Positions 1 to 8,880 of a stretch of 64,000 nucleotides of DNA are shown piece by piece; positions within the stretch are counted from its first letter, which is position 1; every line of letters begins with the position of its first letter. The DNA lies in NCBI GenBank assembly GCA_021732445.1, contig JAKFUZ010000015.1, positions 62,001-126,000 of the forward strand. Reading direction: 5' to 3'. The position numbers and the translations under genes were made by a program. The notes below the pieces were generated by a model. The model made no database searches, was not told the origin of the DNA, and saw only the letters and a program-made list of their open reading frames with translations. This stretch comes from Sphingomonas sp. (GTDB lineage Bacteria > Pseudomonadota > Alphaproteobacteria > Sphingomonadales > Sphingomonadaceae).

Positions 1-142
1 CGATTTTCAAGTCGCGCCAGCCTCCGGGATTCGCGATCCTTTCTGCCGCGTTATTACCGGCAGAAATTGCACACCGCGCAAGCCCGGCCCCTTGCCTCTT
101 GCCATGCGCTTCGGCACCATGCGCGCGTGCCCACCGCATGGG

Positions 143-883
143 ATGAGCAACAGCTTGGCAACAATTGCAATCTACAGCCTCAAAGGGGGCGTCGGCAAAA
201 CCACGCTCGCGGTGAACCTTGCCTGGTGCGCCGCTACCAGGTCGGCGCGGCGCACCTTGTTGTGGGATCTGGATCCACAGGCCGCGAGCACCTTTCTCCT
301 GACCGACCGGCTACCCAAAGCCCAGGCCCAGGGCGCCTTTACCAAGGATGTCGACCCGGGCAAGCTCATTCGCAAAACAGCAATCGAGCGGCTCGACCTC
401 ATCGCCGCAGACCCGTCGCTTCGCGGGCTTGACCTGCTGTTCCATGAACTGGACAAGAAGAAGCTGCTGGCCAAACTCCTTGCACAGGCGGGCAAAAATT
501 ATGACCGGGTGCTGCTGGATTGTCCGCCCGGCCTGACCGAGACCAGCGACCAGATCATGCGCGCGGCCGACCTGATTGTCGTGCCCGTCATCCCCTCACC
601 ACTGTCAGAACGTGCGCTGGATGCTGTGGCGCAGCGCCTTGGCGGCAGGGCGGCATTGCTGCCGGTGCACTCGATGGTCGACCGGCGGCGCACGCTCCAC
701 CTGAATGCCGTCGAGCGGCACCCTGACTGGCCGATCATCCCGATGGCCAGCATCATCGAATCGATGACAGTCAGACGCGCGCCCGTCGGCAGTTTTTCGG
801 CCAGATCGGCGGCATCCCAGTCATTTTCATTATTGTGGCAGGCAGTTGAAAAGCGGCTTGCCGAGCCGGGGAGCAAGTGCTGA
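143..883 (+). CDS. ParA/MinD-type P-loop ATPase, orphan
   Basis: A ParA-family ATPase of about 246 residues. The deviant Walker A motif KGGVGKTT lies near the N-terminus, followed by the LLWDLDPQ segment (Walker A') and VLLDCPPG (Walker B-like), all typical of ATPases that position chromosomes, plasmids or protein clusters. I chose the ATG at 143 because the residues before it, in the longer frame from 92, look non-homologous and ParA proteins usually begin about ten residues before the P-loop. No parB or parS-like element follows; the next gene, aat, overlaps its stop codon by 7 bases, so the two are probably co-transcribed. The role (partitioning or cargo positioning) cannot be told from sequence alone. 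Confidence 0.85.
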   Translation: MSNSLATIAIYSLKGGVGKTTLAVNLAWCAATRSARRTLLWDLDPQAASTFLLTDRLPKAQAQGAFTKDVDPGKLIRKTAIERLDLIAADPSLRGLDLLFHELDKKKLLAKLLAQAGKNYDRVLLDCPPGLTETSDQIMRAADLIVVPVIPSPLSERALDAVAQRLGGRAALLPVHSMVDRRRTLHLNAVERHPDWPIIPMASIIESMTVRRAPVGSFSARSAASQSFSLLWQAVEKRLAEPGSKC

Positions 884-1647
884 CAACGGGCGCGGGCGCC
901 GCCGAAACGCTCGACCCCCGGGTGGTGCTGGGCGCTTATGCTATTGGCGTGTTCCCGATGGCCGATCACCGCACCGCGAGCAGCGTTTACTGGGTGGAGC
1001 CAAAGCGCCGCGCCATCTTGCCACTCGACGGATTCTACCTGTCCCGGTCGCTGCGCAAAACCATTGTTCAAAACCGGTTTCGGGTCACCGCCAACCGCGC
1101 GTTCGAGCGGGTCATCGCGCTTTGCGCCGACGCCGCCGACGGCCGGCCAGACACGTGGATCAACCCAGCCATCGAGCGTGTTTTCGTACAGCTCCACCGC
1201 ATGGGCTATGCGCATTCGGTGGAGTGCTGGGATGGCGACCGCCTTGCCGGCGGGCTTTACGGCCTGGCCATGGGCCGCGCGTTCTTTGGCGAGAGCATGG
1301 TCAGCCGCGAGCGGGATGCCTCAAAAGTGGCGCTCGCCTGGCTGGTGGCCCGGCTGCGGGCGGGTGGATTTACCTTGCTCGATTGCCAGTTCCAGACCGC
1401 GCATCTTGCCTCGCTCGGCGCGACGGAAATCAGCCGGTCCGTCTATGTCGGCCTGTTGTCGGCGGCGATTGCGGGCGCGGTTGAAGGCGCCGTCGCTGGC
1501 GCACCCGGTGCCGCCTCGGCGGCGGGCGCCGGCTCGGCAGCGGGGGATTTTTTCGCGCTGGACCGCGTGGGCGCGTCGGAAATTGTAACGACCGAATCGC
1601 CACCCGACGGAAAGGTCATCGCGCAGCTTTTAACCCAGACATCATAA
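877..1647 (+). CDS. aat: Leucyl/phenylalanyl-tRNA--protein transferase
   Basis: Transfers Leu or Phe from aminoacyl-tRNA to N-terminal Arg/Lys of proteins, making N-degrons for ClpAP in the cytoplasm. The 256-residue product shows the family core: YAIGVFPMAD near residue 20, the VYWVEPKRRAILPL segment, AVSVEC-like HSVECWDG, GGLYGLAMG, FFGESMVS and LLDCQFQTAHLASLGA. It starts at a GTG (877) inside the end of the parA-like gene. The catalytic part ends near residue 195; an Ala/Gly-rich tail of about 60 residues follows and ends in QLLTQTS. That tail is encoded antisense to the C-terminus of the DUF2155 gene (205 bases shared). Confidence 0.93.
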   Translation: MLTTGAGAAETLDPRVVLGAYAIGVFPMADHRTASSVYWVEPKRRAILPLDGFYLSRSLRKTIVQNRFRVTANRAFERVIALCADAADGRPDTWINPAIERVFVQLHRMGYAHSVECWDGDRLAGGLYGLAMGRAFFGESMVSRERDASKVALAWLVARLRAGGFTLLDCQFQTAHLASLGATEISRSVYVGLLSAAIAGAVEGAVAGAPGAASAAGAGSAAGDFFALDRVGASEIVTTESPPDGKVIAQLLTQTS

Positions 1648-2126
1648 ATCGGGTGCTGCACGACATTCAGCGCCGGCCGTTCCTTGAACAGCCAGCCGGA
1701 AAAAACCCGCCGCCATTTCTTATCCGCCTGCTCCACCTCGACCTGCACAAAGCCGCCGGTGAAGTGTTCCTGCTCCCACGGCGCGGTCTGCTCACAAGCC
1801 TTCAGCCGGATGACGACCTGCCCGAGGCGCGTCGCTTCTCCGGGTTTCAGTGTCACGTCACGCGACACCCCGTTGCGCTTGTTGAGCAGCCCAAGCACCG
1901 CAACCCGCTGCCCCATGGGGGTGGCGCCCTGCGCGCGTGCCACATCTTCCGGCGCGGCGACGGTGACGATGTCAACCCCGGGCTGCGGCGTGTCGAGCGC
2001 GGAGTCGCCCAGCGGCTTTACCGAGGATTGCGGTGCGGGCTCTGCGCCCGGCCATGACGACACGCCGAACCAGAGGCCGATCGCCGCAACCGCTGCGCCT
2101 GCCCCGGCGAGCAGCCATTTTTTCAT
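1443..2126 (-). CDS. DUF2155 domain protein, membrane-anchored
   Basis: A 227-residue protein with an N-terminal hydrophobic segment (about residues 3-20, likely an uncleaved anchor or signal) followed by a DUF2155 domain around residues 75-170 (TPMGQRVAVLGLLNKRNG, VIRLKACEQTAPWE, FSGWLFKERPALN, YDVWVKSC). The family is found in alphaproteobacteria and its function is not known to me. The last 45 or so residues are Ala/Pro-rich. The start ATG overlaps the TGA of the upstream NDUFA12 gene (ATGA), implying translational coupling. Its 3' end overlaps convergent aat by 205 bases. Confidence 0.85.
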   Translation of the reverse strand: MKKWLLAGAGAAVAAIGLWFGVSSWPGAEPAPQSSVKPLGDSALDTPQPGVDIVTVAAPEDVARAQGATPMGQRVAVLGLLNKRNGVSRDVTLKPGEATRLGQVVIRLKACEQTAPWEQEHFTGGFVQVEVEQADKKWRRVFSGWLFKERPALNVVQHPIYDVWVKSCAMTFPSGGDSVVTISDAPTRSSAKKSPAAEPAPAAEAAPGAPATAPSTAPAIAADNRPT

Positions 2127-2515
2127 TCGCCCGGCGTCCAGGCTTCATAATCGCCGGTCGCTGCCGCGCGCTGCCCGCCGCGCTCCAGCGCGCCGGGCGG
2201 GCGATAGGCAAGCACGGTTCCGGTCAGGTTTGCAACCGCTGGCTTTTGCCAGGCGCGAACGGGGGGAAGTGCGCCCTCGGGCAGGGTATCGACCTGATGA
2301 TGAAGCCAGCCGAACCACGCCGGCGGCACCCGGCTTGCGTCATTGGCGCCGGCATAGATCACCCAGCGCCGGGGGATGCCATTGGGGTCAACGCCGCCTT
2401 GATAATAGACATTGCCAAGCGCGTCTTCGCCAACGCGCGTCTTGCCGCGCAGGCCAAGCCAGGTGCCAAAAGTGGCGCCGTTCCACCAGGTGAAGATCGT
2501 GCCGAGAATGCCCAT
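2123..2515 (-). CDS. NADH:ubiquinone oxidoreductase NDUFA12-family subunit
   Basis: A 130-residue homologue of the supernumerary complex I subunit NDUFA12 (B17.2), which alphaproteobacteria share with mitochondria. Visible family features are FTWWNGATFGTW near the N-terminus, VGEDALGNVYYQ, RRWVIYAG, PPAWFGWLHH and a C-terminal YEAWTPGE. I chose the internal ATG at 2515 (MGILGTIFTWW), which matches the usual family start; the frame extends 12 residues further upstream without support. It lies away from any nuo operon, between DUF192 and DUF2155 genes, and is probably part of the recX-to-DUF2155 minus-strand transcription unit. Confidence 0.9.
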   Translation of the reverse strand: MGILGTIFTWWNGATFGTWLGLRGKTRVGEDALGNVYYQGGVDPNGIPRRWVIYAGANDASRVPPAWFGWLHHQVDTLPEGALPPVRAWQKPAVANLTGTVLAYRPPGALERGGQRAAATGDYEAWTPGE

Positions 2516-2587
2516 AAGTCGCCGCTTAGCCCGCCCTTGCGCCGCCATCAACCCGGTAGTTGGCGCGCTGCCCTGCGCGCCGGCCGC

Positions 2588-3112
2588 TCAACCGCGTGGG
2601 CGACCGGGCCAATCGACGCGGTCGTCAGGCGCTATGCCAAGCTCGGCCGCACGCCCGCCGCGCAGTTCAAGAATAGCGGAAACCGGCTCGCCCGACGACA
2701 CTGGCGTTTCTGAAAATGGAGTCGTGTTCTCGGCAATGCGCGCGATGCTGCCATCGACCCTGATGAAGATGATGTCGAGCGGGCTTGGCGTATTCTTCAT
2801 CCAGAAGCTCGCCTCGGTCGGTGCGCCGCCCTGCGGCGGGTGGGGCGCGAACAACATGCCGCCATCGGCCGGAATATTGGTGCGAAACATCAGCCCGCGC
2901 GCCTGCTCCGCCGCGGTGCGGGCAAGCTCGATATCGAAGTGGTGAACGCCGTTGCCGCTGGTAATGGTCAGCGCAAGCGTGCGCGCCGAAGCGGTATCGC
3001 CCCCTGCCGGCGCGGCTGCGCTTGCCGGTGTGGCCGCTGTGCCCGGCGCACAAGACCCCGCCATCAACAGCAAGAGGCCGGCCACCGGCGCCAGGGCATT
3101 TGCACTTTTCAT
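2588..3112 (-). CDS. DUF192 family exported protein, probable lipoprotein
   Basis: A 174-residue protein. The N-terminus has a signal sequence ending in LLLLMAGSC, compatible with a lipobox with Cys at residue 21. The DUF192 domain fills the rest: HHFDIELARTAAEQARGLMFR, MLFAPHPPQ, ASFWMKNT, PLDIIFI and the ending AILELRGGRAAELGI. DUF192 proteins are small beta-barrel proteins of unknown biochemical role. It starts 6 bases downstream of the cold-shock gene stop, so the two are almost certainly one operon. Confidence 0.87.
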   Translation of the reverse strand: MKSANALAPVAGLLLLMAGSCAPGTAATPASAAAPAGGDTASARTLALTITSGNGVHHFDIELARTAAEQARGLMFRTNIPADGGMLFAPHPPQGGAPTEASFWMKNTPSPLDIIFIRVDGSIARIAENTTPFSETPVSSGEPVSAILELRGGRAAELGIAPDDRVDWPGRPRG

Positions 3113-3118
3113 GCGCCC

Positions 3119-3721
3119 TCAGCCTTCCCGTTCAACGGCCACTGCAAGCGGGCCCTTGCGCCCGTCGACAATGCGGGCCAGCAGTTGCTGATCGGGTTCT
3201 ACCTCGTCAATTTCGGCGCGGCGCAGCGTTTCCATGTGCACGAATATATCGCCTGAATCGGCCTCGCGCACCAAAAATCCATAACCTTTCAGTCGATTGA
3301 ACCACTTCACCCGTACCGGCTCAAATGGCCCGGCCTCGTCGATCATCGCAACCGGGTTCACCCGATCTTCCGCCGCGCGCGCGCGGGGGGGCGGCTCCAC
3401 GGCGTTTGACAGGTCAATCGAAATAATGTGACGCGCCTGATAACCGCGTTCGCGCCTTACCGCGACGCATTCCACCCGCGCGCCCTCCGGCAGGCTGCGC
3501 CGGCCATGTTCGTTGAGCACGGAAAAATGAACGAGCACATCGCCGACCTGCGGATCATCAGCGACCATGAAGCCAAAGCCGCGCGTCATGTCGAACCATT
3601 TGAGGATGCCCGTCAGCCGCGCCTCGGCGGCGTCAGCACCCACGTCGTCATGACGCGGACGCGCCCCGCCATCGTCCCCAATCGCAACCCGGGTCGATAA
3701 ATATTCTGGTTCCATCCGCAT
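3119..3721 (-). CDS. Two-domain cold-shock protein
   Basis: Contains two cold-shock domains, the arrangement seen in many alphaproteobacteria. The first has TGILKWFDMTRGFGFM and DVLVHFSVL; the second has VRVKWFNRLKGYGFLV and DIFVHMETL. Each keeps aromatic RNP1/RNP2-like patches that bind single-stranded RNA or DNA, although HFSVL/HMETL vary. The domains are joined by an Arg/Pro/Ala linker. The start is uncertain: ATGs at 3721 and 3715 both sit below a run of G that could be the ribosome site; the upstream ATG at 3754 looks less likely. It probably acts as a nucleic-acid chaperone. Confidence 0.85.
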   Translation of the reverse strand: MRMEPEYLSTRVAIGDDGGARPRHDDVGADAAEARLTGILKWFDMTRGFGFMVADDPQVGDVLVHFSVLNEHGRRSLPEGARVECVAVRRERGYQARHIISIDLSNAVEPPPRARAAEDRVNPVAMIDEAGPFEPVRVKWFNRLKGYGFLVREADSGDIFVHMETLRRAEIDEVEPDQQLLARIVDGRKGPLAVAVEREG

Positions 3722-3788
3722 CGACAACGTGCCCCCAGTCGCCGTTGTTACCACAATCTGCCGGGCTCATGCAAAAATGTTACGTTAT

Positions 3789-4319
3789 TTATGTATCAAA
3801 ATGCGCATTCGGATCGTCTCCCGGCGCCATGCAAACGATTGCGCGCGCCAGCGCCATGTCATGCCCTGCGCGTATCATGGCCGAAAGCTGCTTTTGGCGA
3901 CGCTCCCGGTCGGCGATTTCGGTGCCAAACGGGCCGATCCGGCGCCGGCGGGCAAAGGCGAGTGCTGCATCGAGCGCGCGCGCCGCGATGGCCGGCGCCA
4001 GTGTTTCGGCATCATCGCGAGTAAGGCCAGCCTGAAGCAGCGCCCCGGTCACACGGTGACGGCCAAGACCGCGCCGCGCAAGCGCTGCGGCGCGTGCCTC
4101 GCCAAACCCCAGATCGTCGATATAGCCAAGGGCCGCCATCCGCTCGGCCAGGGCGTGCGGGTCCGCCGGATCCCCATCCCACCCCCGCGCGCGGATTTTG
4201 CGGGCCAGATACGATGCCAGCTTCGCCCTTGTGGTGGCGTAGCGCTCGACATAGCGAAGCGCCAGCCGATCAAGCGCAGATGCATCAAGCGGGGGCAGCG
4301 ATCGGGGTGGAGGACGCAT
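3789..4319 (-). CDS. recX: RecX family regulatory protein
   Basis: A 176-residue helical protein of the RecX family, which binds RecA and limits its filaments. Visible features are ALRYVERYATTRAKLASYLARK, LGYIDDLGFGEARAAALARRGLGRHRVTGALLQAGL and DDAETLAPA, the three-helix repeats typical of the family, with a divergent C-terminal third. It is the first gene of a minus-strand run that continues with the cold-shock protein 67 bases downstream. recA is not in the window. Confidence 0.85.
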   Translation of the reverse strand: MRPPPRSLPPLDASALDRLALRYVERYATTRAKLASYLARKIRARGWDGDPADPHALAERMAALGYIDDLGFGEARAAALARRGLGRHRVTGALLQAGLTRDDAETLAPAIAARALDAALAFARRRRIGPFGTEIADRERRQKQLSAMIRAGHDMALARAIVCMAPGDDPNAHFDT

Positions 4320-4432
4320 TTCGCCATCATTGTGCCACAGTCGGAACGGATTTTGAACGCTTGCGCAGCGCAGGGCAATTCGCTTGTGAGTAAAAAACGG
4401 TTAAAAACATAAGTGGTCAAGGGCGCGATGTT

Positions 4433-6208
4433 ATGGGTGGACATGCAGACAAGGTCGCCGAAGCGATGGTGATGGAGCGCGACCCCGTGCTGGTGCCGAC
4501 AGCAACGGCTGACGAACTGCCGCGGCGCTTTGCCGATTTCGCAACGCTTGGCGAGGCGCTGGATTATGCCGCCTCGGGCAAGCGCGGGCTGAACTTTCAT
4601 GATGCGCGCGGCACGCTTGTCCGCCCCTACCCTTTTTCAGAATTGCGCACCGACGCCATCGACATGGCGTTGCGCCTCATCGCGCGGGGCGTGCGCCCGC
4701 TCGACCGGATCGCGCTGGTTGCGGAAACAGGGCCAGACTTTGCCGCGCTGTTTTTTGGCGTGGTTTATGCCGGTGCCTGGCCGGTGCCGCTGCCGCTGCC
4801 CACCTCATTTGGGGGGCGCGATGCCTATGTCGAGCAAATCCGGGTCCAGCTCGCCAGCAGCGACCCGAAAATGCTCCTCTATTCCCCCCAGCTAGCCGAT
4901 ATGGCGAGCGAGGCCGCGCGGATCAGCGGTGTCGAGGGGATGGACTGGGCAACGCTTGGCAACACCCCGGTGGTGCCGGCGCCGCTGCCAAGGGCTGCCT
5001 CAGGCGATATTTGCTATTTGCAATATTCCAGCGGATCAACGCGCTTTCCGCACGGCGTGGCGGTAACGCACGGGGCATTGCTGAACAATCTTGCCGCGCA
5101 CGCACACGGCATGCAGCTCATTGGCAGCGACCGGTGCATCTCGTGGTTGCCCTGGTATCACGATATGGGGCTGGTCGGCTGCTTCCTGTCACCCATCGCC
5201 AACCAGGTTTCAGCAGATTATCTCAAGACCGAAGACTTCGCGCGCCGGCCGCTTGCCTGGCTCGACCTTATCAGCCGCAACCAGGGGACAACGGTCAGCT
5301 ATTCGCCGACCTTTGGCTATGACATCTGCTCGCGCCGCATGTCGAGCCAGACCAAGGCATCCGACCGCTTCGACCTGTCGCGCTGGCGGCTGGCGGGCAA
5401 TGGCGCCGACATGATCCGCCCTGATGTGATGCAGCATTTTGTCGATGCGTTCGCCCCGGCCGGTTTCCAGGCGACCGCGTTCCTGCCGAGCTATGGCCTG
5501 GCCGAGGCGACGCTTGCGGTGTCCATCATGCCGCCGGGCGAGGGCATCCGGGTGGAGCTGGTCGCCGAAACGCAGCTTTCGGGCGTTGCAGCCGGGCAAG
5601 ACCGGCCGCAGCGGTTTCGCGCCATCGTCAATTGCGGCAAGCCCGTGCGCGACATGACGGTTGAAGTTCGCGAAGAAGATGGAACGCCCCTGCCCGAGCG
5701 CGCGATTGGCAAGCTCTGGTGCACAGGCCCGTCAGTCATGGCCGGCTATTTCCGCGACGCCGAAGCGACCGCTGCGTGCATGCACGATGGCTGGCTCGAC
5801 ACCGGCGACATGGGCTATATGTCAGAAGGATACATCTACATCGTCGGCCGCGCCAAGGACATGATTATCGTCAATGGCCGCAACCACTGGCCGCAGGATA
5901 TCGAATGGGCGGTCGAGCAGCTCCCCGGCTTCAAGGCGGGCGACATCGCTGCCTTCGCCATCACGACGCCCGGCGGCGAGGAAACGCCGGCGGTGCTGGT
6001 GCAGTGCCGGACGTCGGACGACAAGGAACGCAGCCGCCTGCGCGACGAAATTCGCGAGCGGGTGCGGTCAGTGACCGGCATGAACTGCGTTATCGAGCTG
6101 GTGCCGCCGCGCACCCTGCCGCGCACCTCATCGGGCAAGCTGAGCCGCGCCAAGGCGCGCAACCTATATCTGGCAGGCGAGATCAAGCCCTATGCGATTG
6201 CTGCCTGA
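4433..6208 (+). CDS. Fatty acyl-AMP ligase (FAAL-type adenylate-forming enzyme)
   Basis: A 591-residue adenylate-forming enzyme that should activate a fatty acid as acyl-AMP. The large N-domain has VALVAETGPDFAALFFG-like and AWPVPLPLPTSFGG segments characteristic of FAALs, the P-loop YLQYSSGSTRFPHGVAVTH, SWLPWYHDMGLVG, LPSYGLAEATL, and DTGDMGYM. The C-domain has VNGRNHWPQDIE and the catalytic-lysine segment SSGKLSRAKAR. The P-loop is unusual: the common GSTGxPKG reads GSTRFPHG. No acyl carrier protein, polyketide synthase or peptide synthetase is nearby, so the acyl acceptor is unknown. The ATG at 4433 is used; the next gene is an unrelated GGDEF-EAL protein. Confidence 0.85.
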   Translation: MGGHADKVAEAMVMERDPVLVPTATADELPRRFADFATLGEALDYAASGKRGLNFHDARGTLVRPYPFSELRTDAIDMALRLIARGVRPLDRIALVAETGPDFAALFFGVVYAGAWPVPLPLPTSFGGRDAYVEQIRVQLASSDPKMLLYSPQLADMASEAARISGVEGMDWATLGNTPVVPAPLPRAASGDICYLQYSSGSTRFPHGVAVTHGALLNNLAAHAHGMQLIGSDRCISWLPWYHDMGLVGCFLSPIANQVSADYLKTEDFARRPLAWLDLISRNQGTTVSYSPTFGYDICSRRMSSQTKASDRFDLSRWRLAGNGADMIRPDVMQHFVDAFAPAGFQATAFLPSYGLAEATLAVSIMPPGEGIRVELVAETQLSGVAAGQDRPQRFRAIVNCGKPVRDMTVEVREEDGTPLPERAIGKLWCTGPSVMAGYFRDAEATAACMHDGWLDTGDMGYMSEGYIYIVGRAKDMIIVNGRNHWPQDIEWAVEQLPGFKAGDIAAFAITTPGGEETPAVLVQCRTSDDKERSRLRDEIRERVRSVTGMNCVIELVPPRTLPRTSSGKLSRAKARNLYLAGEIKPYAIAA

Positions 6209-6349
6209 AGGCCATCATAACCGGCCTATTGCAGTGCGGGCATAGCGCCGCGCCGGCACCGTAGCCCGGCGGAGCTGCGGGCAAATATTTTGGCGTGCAG
6301 CCCCGCCGGCCTAACCATCCGCTAACCAAATCGGGCCTATGCGTGGTGG

Positions 6350-8710
6350 GTGACACGCCAAACGCCTCCTCAATTTGCGCGGCCGCGAATTAACGCGCTG
6401 GCATTGCTTGGCCTTTATGACCCTGCCGATTCGACGGATTGGGGCCCGATCCGCGCAGCCCAGCTCAACGCCGGGCGGGCGCTCGCGCTGTTCCTGCTGG
6501 CGTCCAATGTCGTGGGAGCGGCGATCACGGTGCTGATCGGCCAGCGGCTGGTGCCGCTGTGGATGCTGGCGAGCTGGGGTATTCTTGCAGGCGGCGTGGC
6601 GACAGCGGTGACGCTGCGCCGCCTCGACAACCGCCACCGCGACATCGCCTCGGCGCCGCTTGCGACCGTGCGCAACACGGTGTGGGACGGTATCGCGCTA
6701 GGCATGGTGTGGGCCGTGCCGCCGCTGGTCTTTGGCGAGCGGTTTGAAATGGCCAGCGCGCTTGGCATGTGGATTGTCGTATCGGTGCTGATGACCGCAT
6801 CAGCCGTCGCCATGGCGGCGCTGCCGCTGGCGACGATCAGCTTTCTGGCCGTGGTCGGGGCCGCGATCAGCTATATGCTGTTCACCGTTTCAGGGCCGCT
6901 GCTGGCTGGCGCGGCTATGCTCTTTACGCTGCTGCTGATCCTTGACTGCTTTGGCAATGCCAAGGCGCTGGTCGTCATGCGGGCCAATGAAATCGCGATC
7001 GCGGAGCGCGACGAAACCGTGAGCCTGCTGCTCAACGACACCGAAGATCAAAGCGCCGACTGGCTGTGGGAAATCGACACCTCAAGGCGGGTCGTGCGCG
7101 CATCGCCGCGCTTTGCCTTTGCCGTCGGGATGGACCCGGCCGCGATAAATCTTCAGCCTTTTCTGCAAATTCTGGCCGGCGCGCGGTGGGAAACCGGGCA
7201 TTTCTCCGTCAGCTTTCGGGAACTGGCCGAAAGGCTCACCGCGCGCGAGGCGTTTCGTGATCTGGTCGTGCCGGTTCAGGTAAAGGGCGAGGAACGCTGG
7301 TGGGAGCTGGCCGCTACCCCGCGCGTTGACGACAATGGCGTGTTCATTGGCTTTCGCGGCGTTGGCTCGGATGTGACCGAGCGCCGCGCATCCGCCGACA
7401 AGATCAACCGGATGGCCCGCTTCGACATGTTGACAGGCCTGCCCAACCGGCTGCTGATTACCGAAACGCTCGCCCGCGCCGTGGCCGATGCCGAGAAGTG
7501 GCGGTCGCGCTGCGCGTTCATGATGATCGACCTCGACCGGTTCAAAGCCGTCAACGATTCGCTGGGCCATCAGGTGGGTGACCGGTTGCTGGGCCGCGTA
7601 TCGGAAAGGCTGGGCCAGCTGATGCCGGATCATGAAATGGTGGGGCGGCTGGGCGGCGACGAATTTGCCGTCGTCATCCGCAACGCCAGCGATTCCGCCG
7701 CGGTTGAAAAACTGGCAATGACGATCATCGACACATTGTCGCGCCCCTATGACGTCGACGACCACACGCTGTATATCGGCGCGAGCGTGGGCGTGGCCTT
7801 TGGCCCGCGCGACGGCAAAACCACCGAAACCCTGATCCGGTCTGCCGATCTTGCGTTATACCGGGCAAAAGACGCAGGCGGCGGCACGGTGCGGGTCTAT
7901 GAGCCCCAGCTCCACAAAGACGCAGAAGACCGTCGCGTGCTCGAAATTGCGCTGCGCCAGGCGCTGCAAAAGGGCGAGCTGCATTTGCAATATCAGCCGG
8001 TGGTCAACGCCAATACTGCCCAGATCTCCGGCTTCGAAACGCTCATGCGCTGGAACAGCCCGGAATTTGGCGACGTCCCCCCTTCCCGCTTCATCCAGCT
8101 TGCAGAAGAGGCAAGGCTGATCGCGCAAATCGGCGATTGGGCGCTGCGCACCGCCTGCATCGAGGCAGCGCGCTGGCCGACGCACATTTCCGTTGCCGTC
8201 AACGTATCGCCGGACCAGCTTCACAATCCGCAATTTGTGAGCACCGTTGCCTCGGCGCTTGCCTCTAGCGGTCTTGCCCCGTCGCGGCTGGAGCTTGAAG
8301 TAACCGAAAGCGTGTTCCTGCACGAAGGGACTGCCGCAATGCAGGTGCTGGAGCGGATCATCGATCTTGGCGTCAAGCTGTCGCTGGATGATTTCGGCAC
8401 AGGCTATTCATCGCTTGGCTATCTCAGCCGCACCCGGTTTTCGACCATCAAGATCGACCGCAGCTTCGTGACCGGCGCCGCCCGGCAAGTGCCGGAGGCG
8501 ATTGCCATTATCCGCGCAGTCGTCGCGCTGGCCGAAAGTCTGGGCATGGCAACAACGGCTGAAGGCGTCGAGACCGACGAGGAACACAAGATGGTGCTGA
8601 ATCTGGGGTGCACCAGGGTTCAGGGCTATTTCTTCGGCCGCCCGCTGCCGGTCGAGGAAGCTCGGGCCATCGCCACCCGGGCCCGCGCATCGGTCGCCAA
8701 TGCTGCATGA
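6350..8710 (+). CDS. Membrane GGDEF-EAL protein (c-di-GMP turnover)
   Basis: 786 residues, GTG start. About six hydrophobic helices span residues 40-205, followed by a PAS-like region (about 225-345, ADWLWEIDTSRRVVRASP), a GGDEF domain with an intact RLGGDEFA, and an EAL domain. The EAL signature reads ETL (GFETLMRWNSP), but the other catalytic positions look conserved: VNVSPDQL, LELEVTES, LDDFGTGYSSL, IKIDRSF, AEGVET. No RxxD inhibitory site precedes GGDEF. The protein therefore could make, degrade or do both with c-di-GMP; the direction cannot be settled from sequence. The membrane part may sense a ligand or the membrane state. Confidence 0.9.
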   Translation: MTRQTPPQFARPRINALALLGLYDPADSTDWGPIRAAQLNAGRALALFLLASNVVGAAITVLIGQRLVPLWMLASWGILAGGVATAVTLRRLDNRHRDIASAPLATVRNTVWDGIALGMVWAVPPLVFGERFEMASALGMWIVVSVLMTASAVAMAALPLATISFLAVVGAAISYMLFTVSGPLLAGAAMLFTLLLILDCFGNAKALVVMRANEIAIAERDETVSLLLNDTEDQSADWLWEIDTSRRVVRASPRFAFAVGMDPAAINLQPFLQILAGARWETGHFSVSFRELAERLTAREAFRDLVVPVQVKGEERWWELAATPRVDDNGVFIGFRGVGSDVTERRASADKINRMARFDMLTGLPNRLLITETLARAVADAEKWRSRCAFMMIDLDRFKAVNDSLGHQVGDRLLGRVSERLGQLMPDHEMVGRLGGDEFAVVIRNASDSAAVEKLAMTIIDTLSRPYDVDDHTLYIGASVGVAFGPRDGKTTETLIRSADLALYRAKDAGGGTVRVYEPQLHKDAEDRRVLEIALRQALQKGELHLQYQPVVNANTAQISGFETLMRWNSPEFGDVPPSRFIQLAEEARLIAQIGDWALRTACIEAARWPTHISVAVNVSPDQLHNPQFVSTVASALASSGLAPSRLELEVTESVFLHEGTAAMQVLERIIDLGVKLSLDDFGTGYSSLGYLSRTRFSTIKIDRSFVTGAARQVPEAIAIIRAVVALAESLGMATTAEGVETDEEHKMVLNLGCTRVQGYFFGRPLPVEEARAIATRARASVANAA

Positions 8711-8757
8711 TGGCGCTTGCCGGTAACGACACGCCACGCTAAAGCCTGTCGCCGCAC

Positions 8758-8834
8758 AGGGGTGTAGCTCAGCTGGTTAGAGCGTCGGTCTCCAAAACCG
8801 AAGGCCCTCGGTTCGAGTCCGAGCTCCCCTGCCA
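8758..8834 (+). tRNA. tRNA-Trp (anticodon CCA)
   Basis: Folds as a complete tRNA with an encoded 3' CCA. The D arm is GCTC/GAGC, the anticodon stem TCGGT/ACCGA has loop CTCCAAA giving anticodon CCA, and the T arm is CTCGG/CCGAG. The acceptor stem AGGGGTG/CTCCCCT has a T-T mismatch at pair 6-67. Its place just before secE-nusG is the conserved position for tRNA-Trp in many bacteria. Confidence 0.95.
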
Positions 8835-8880
8835 TTTCCCGCTTAAGCGTTTTGCAAAACGGGCCTGACCGGCGGCCATC

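Noticed and set aside
143..883. Reading the ParA-like gene as evidence of a plasmid or chromosome partition locus
   Set aside because: No ParB partner or parS-like inverted repeat is nearby, and the neighbour is the housekeeping gene aat.
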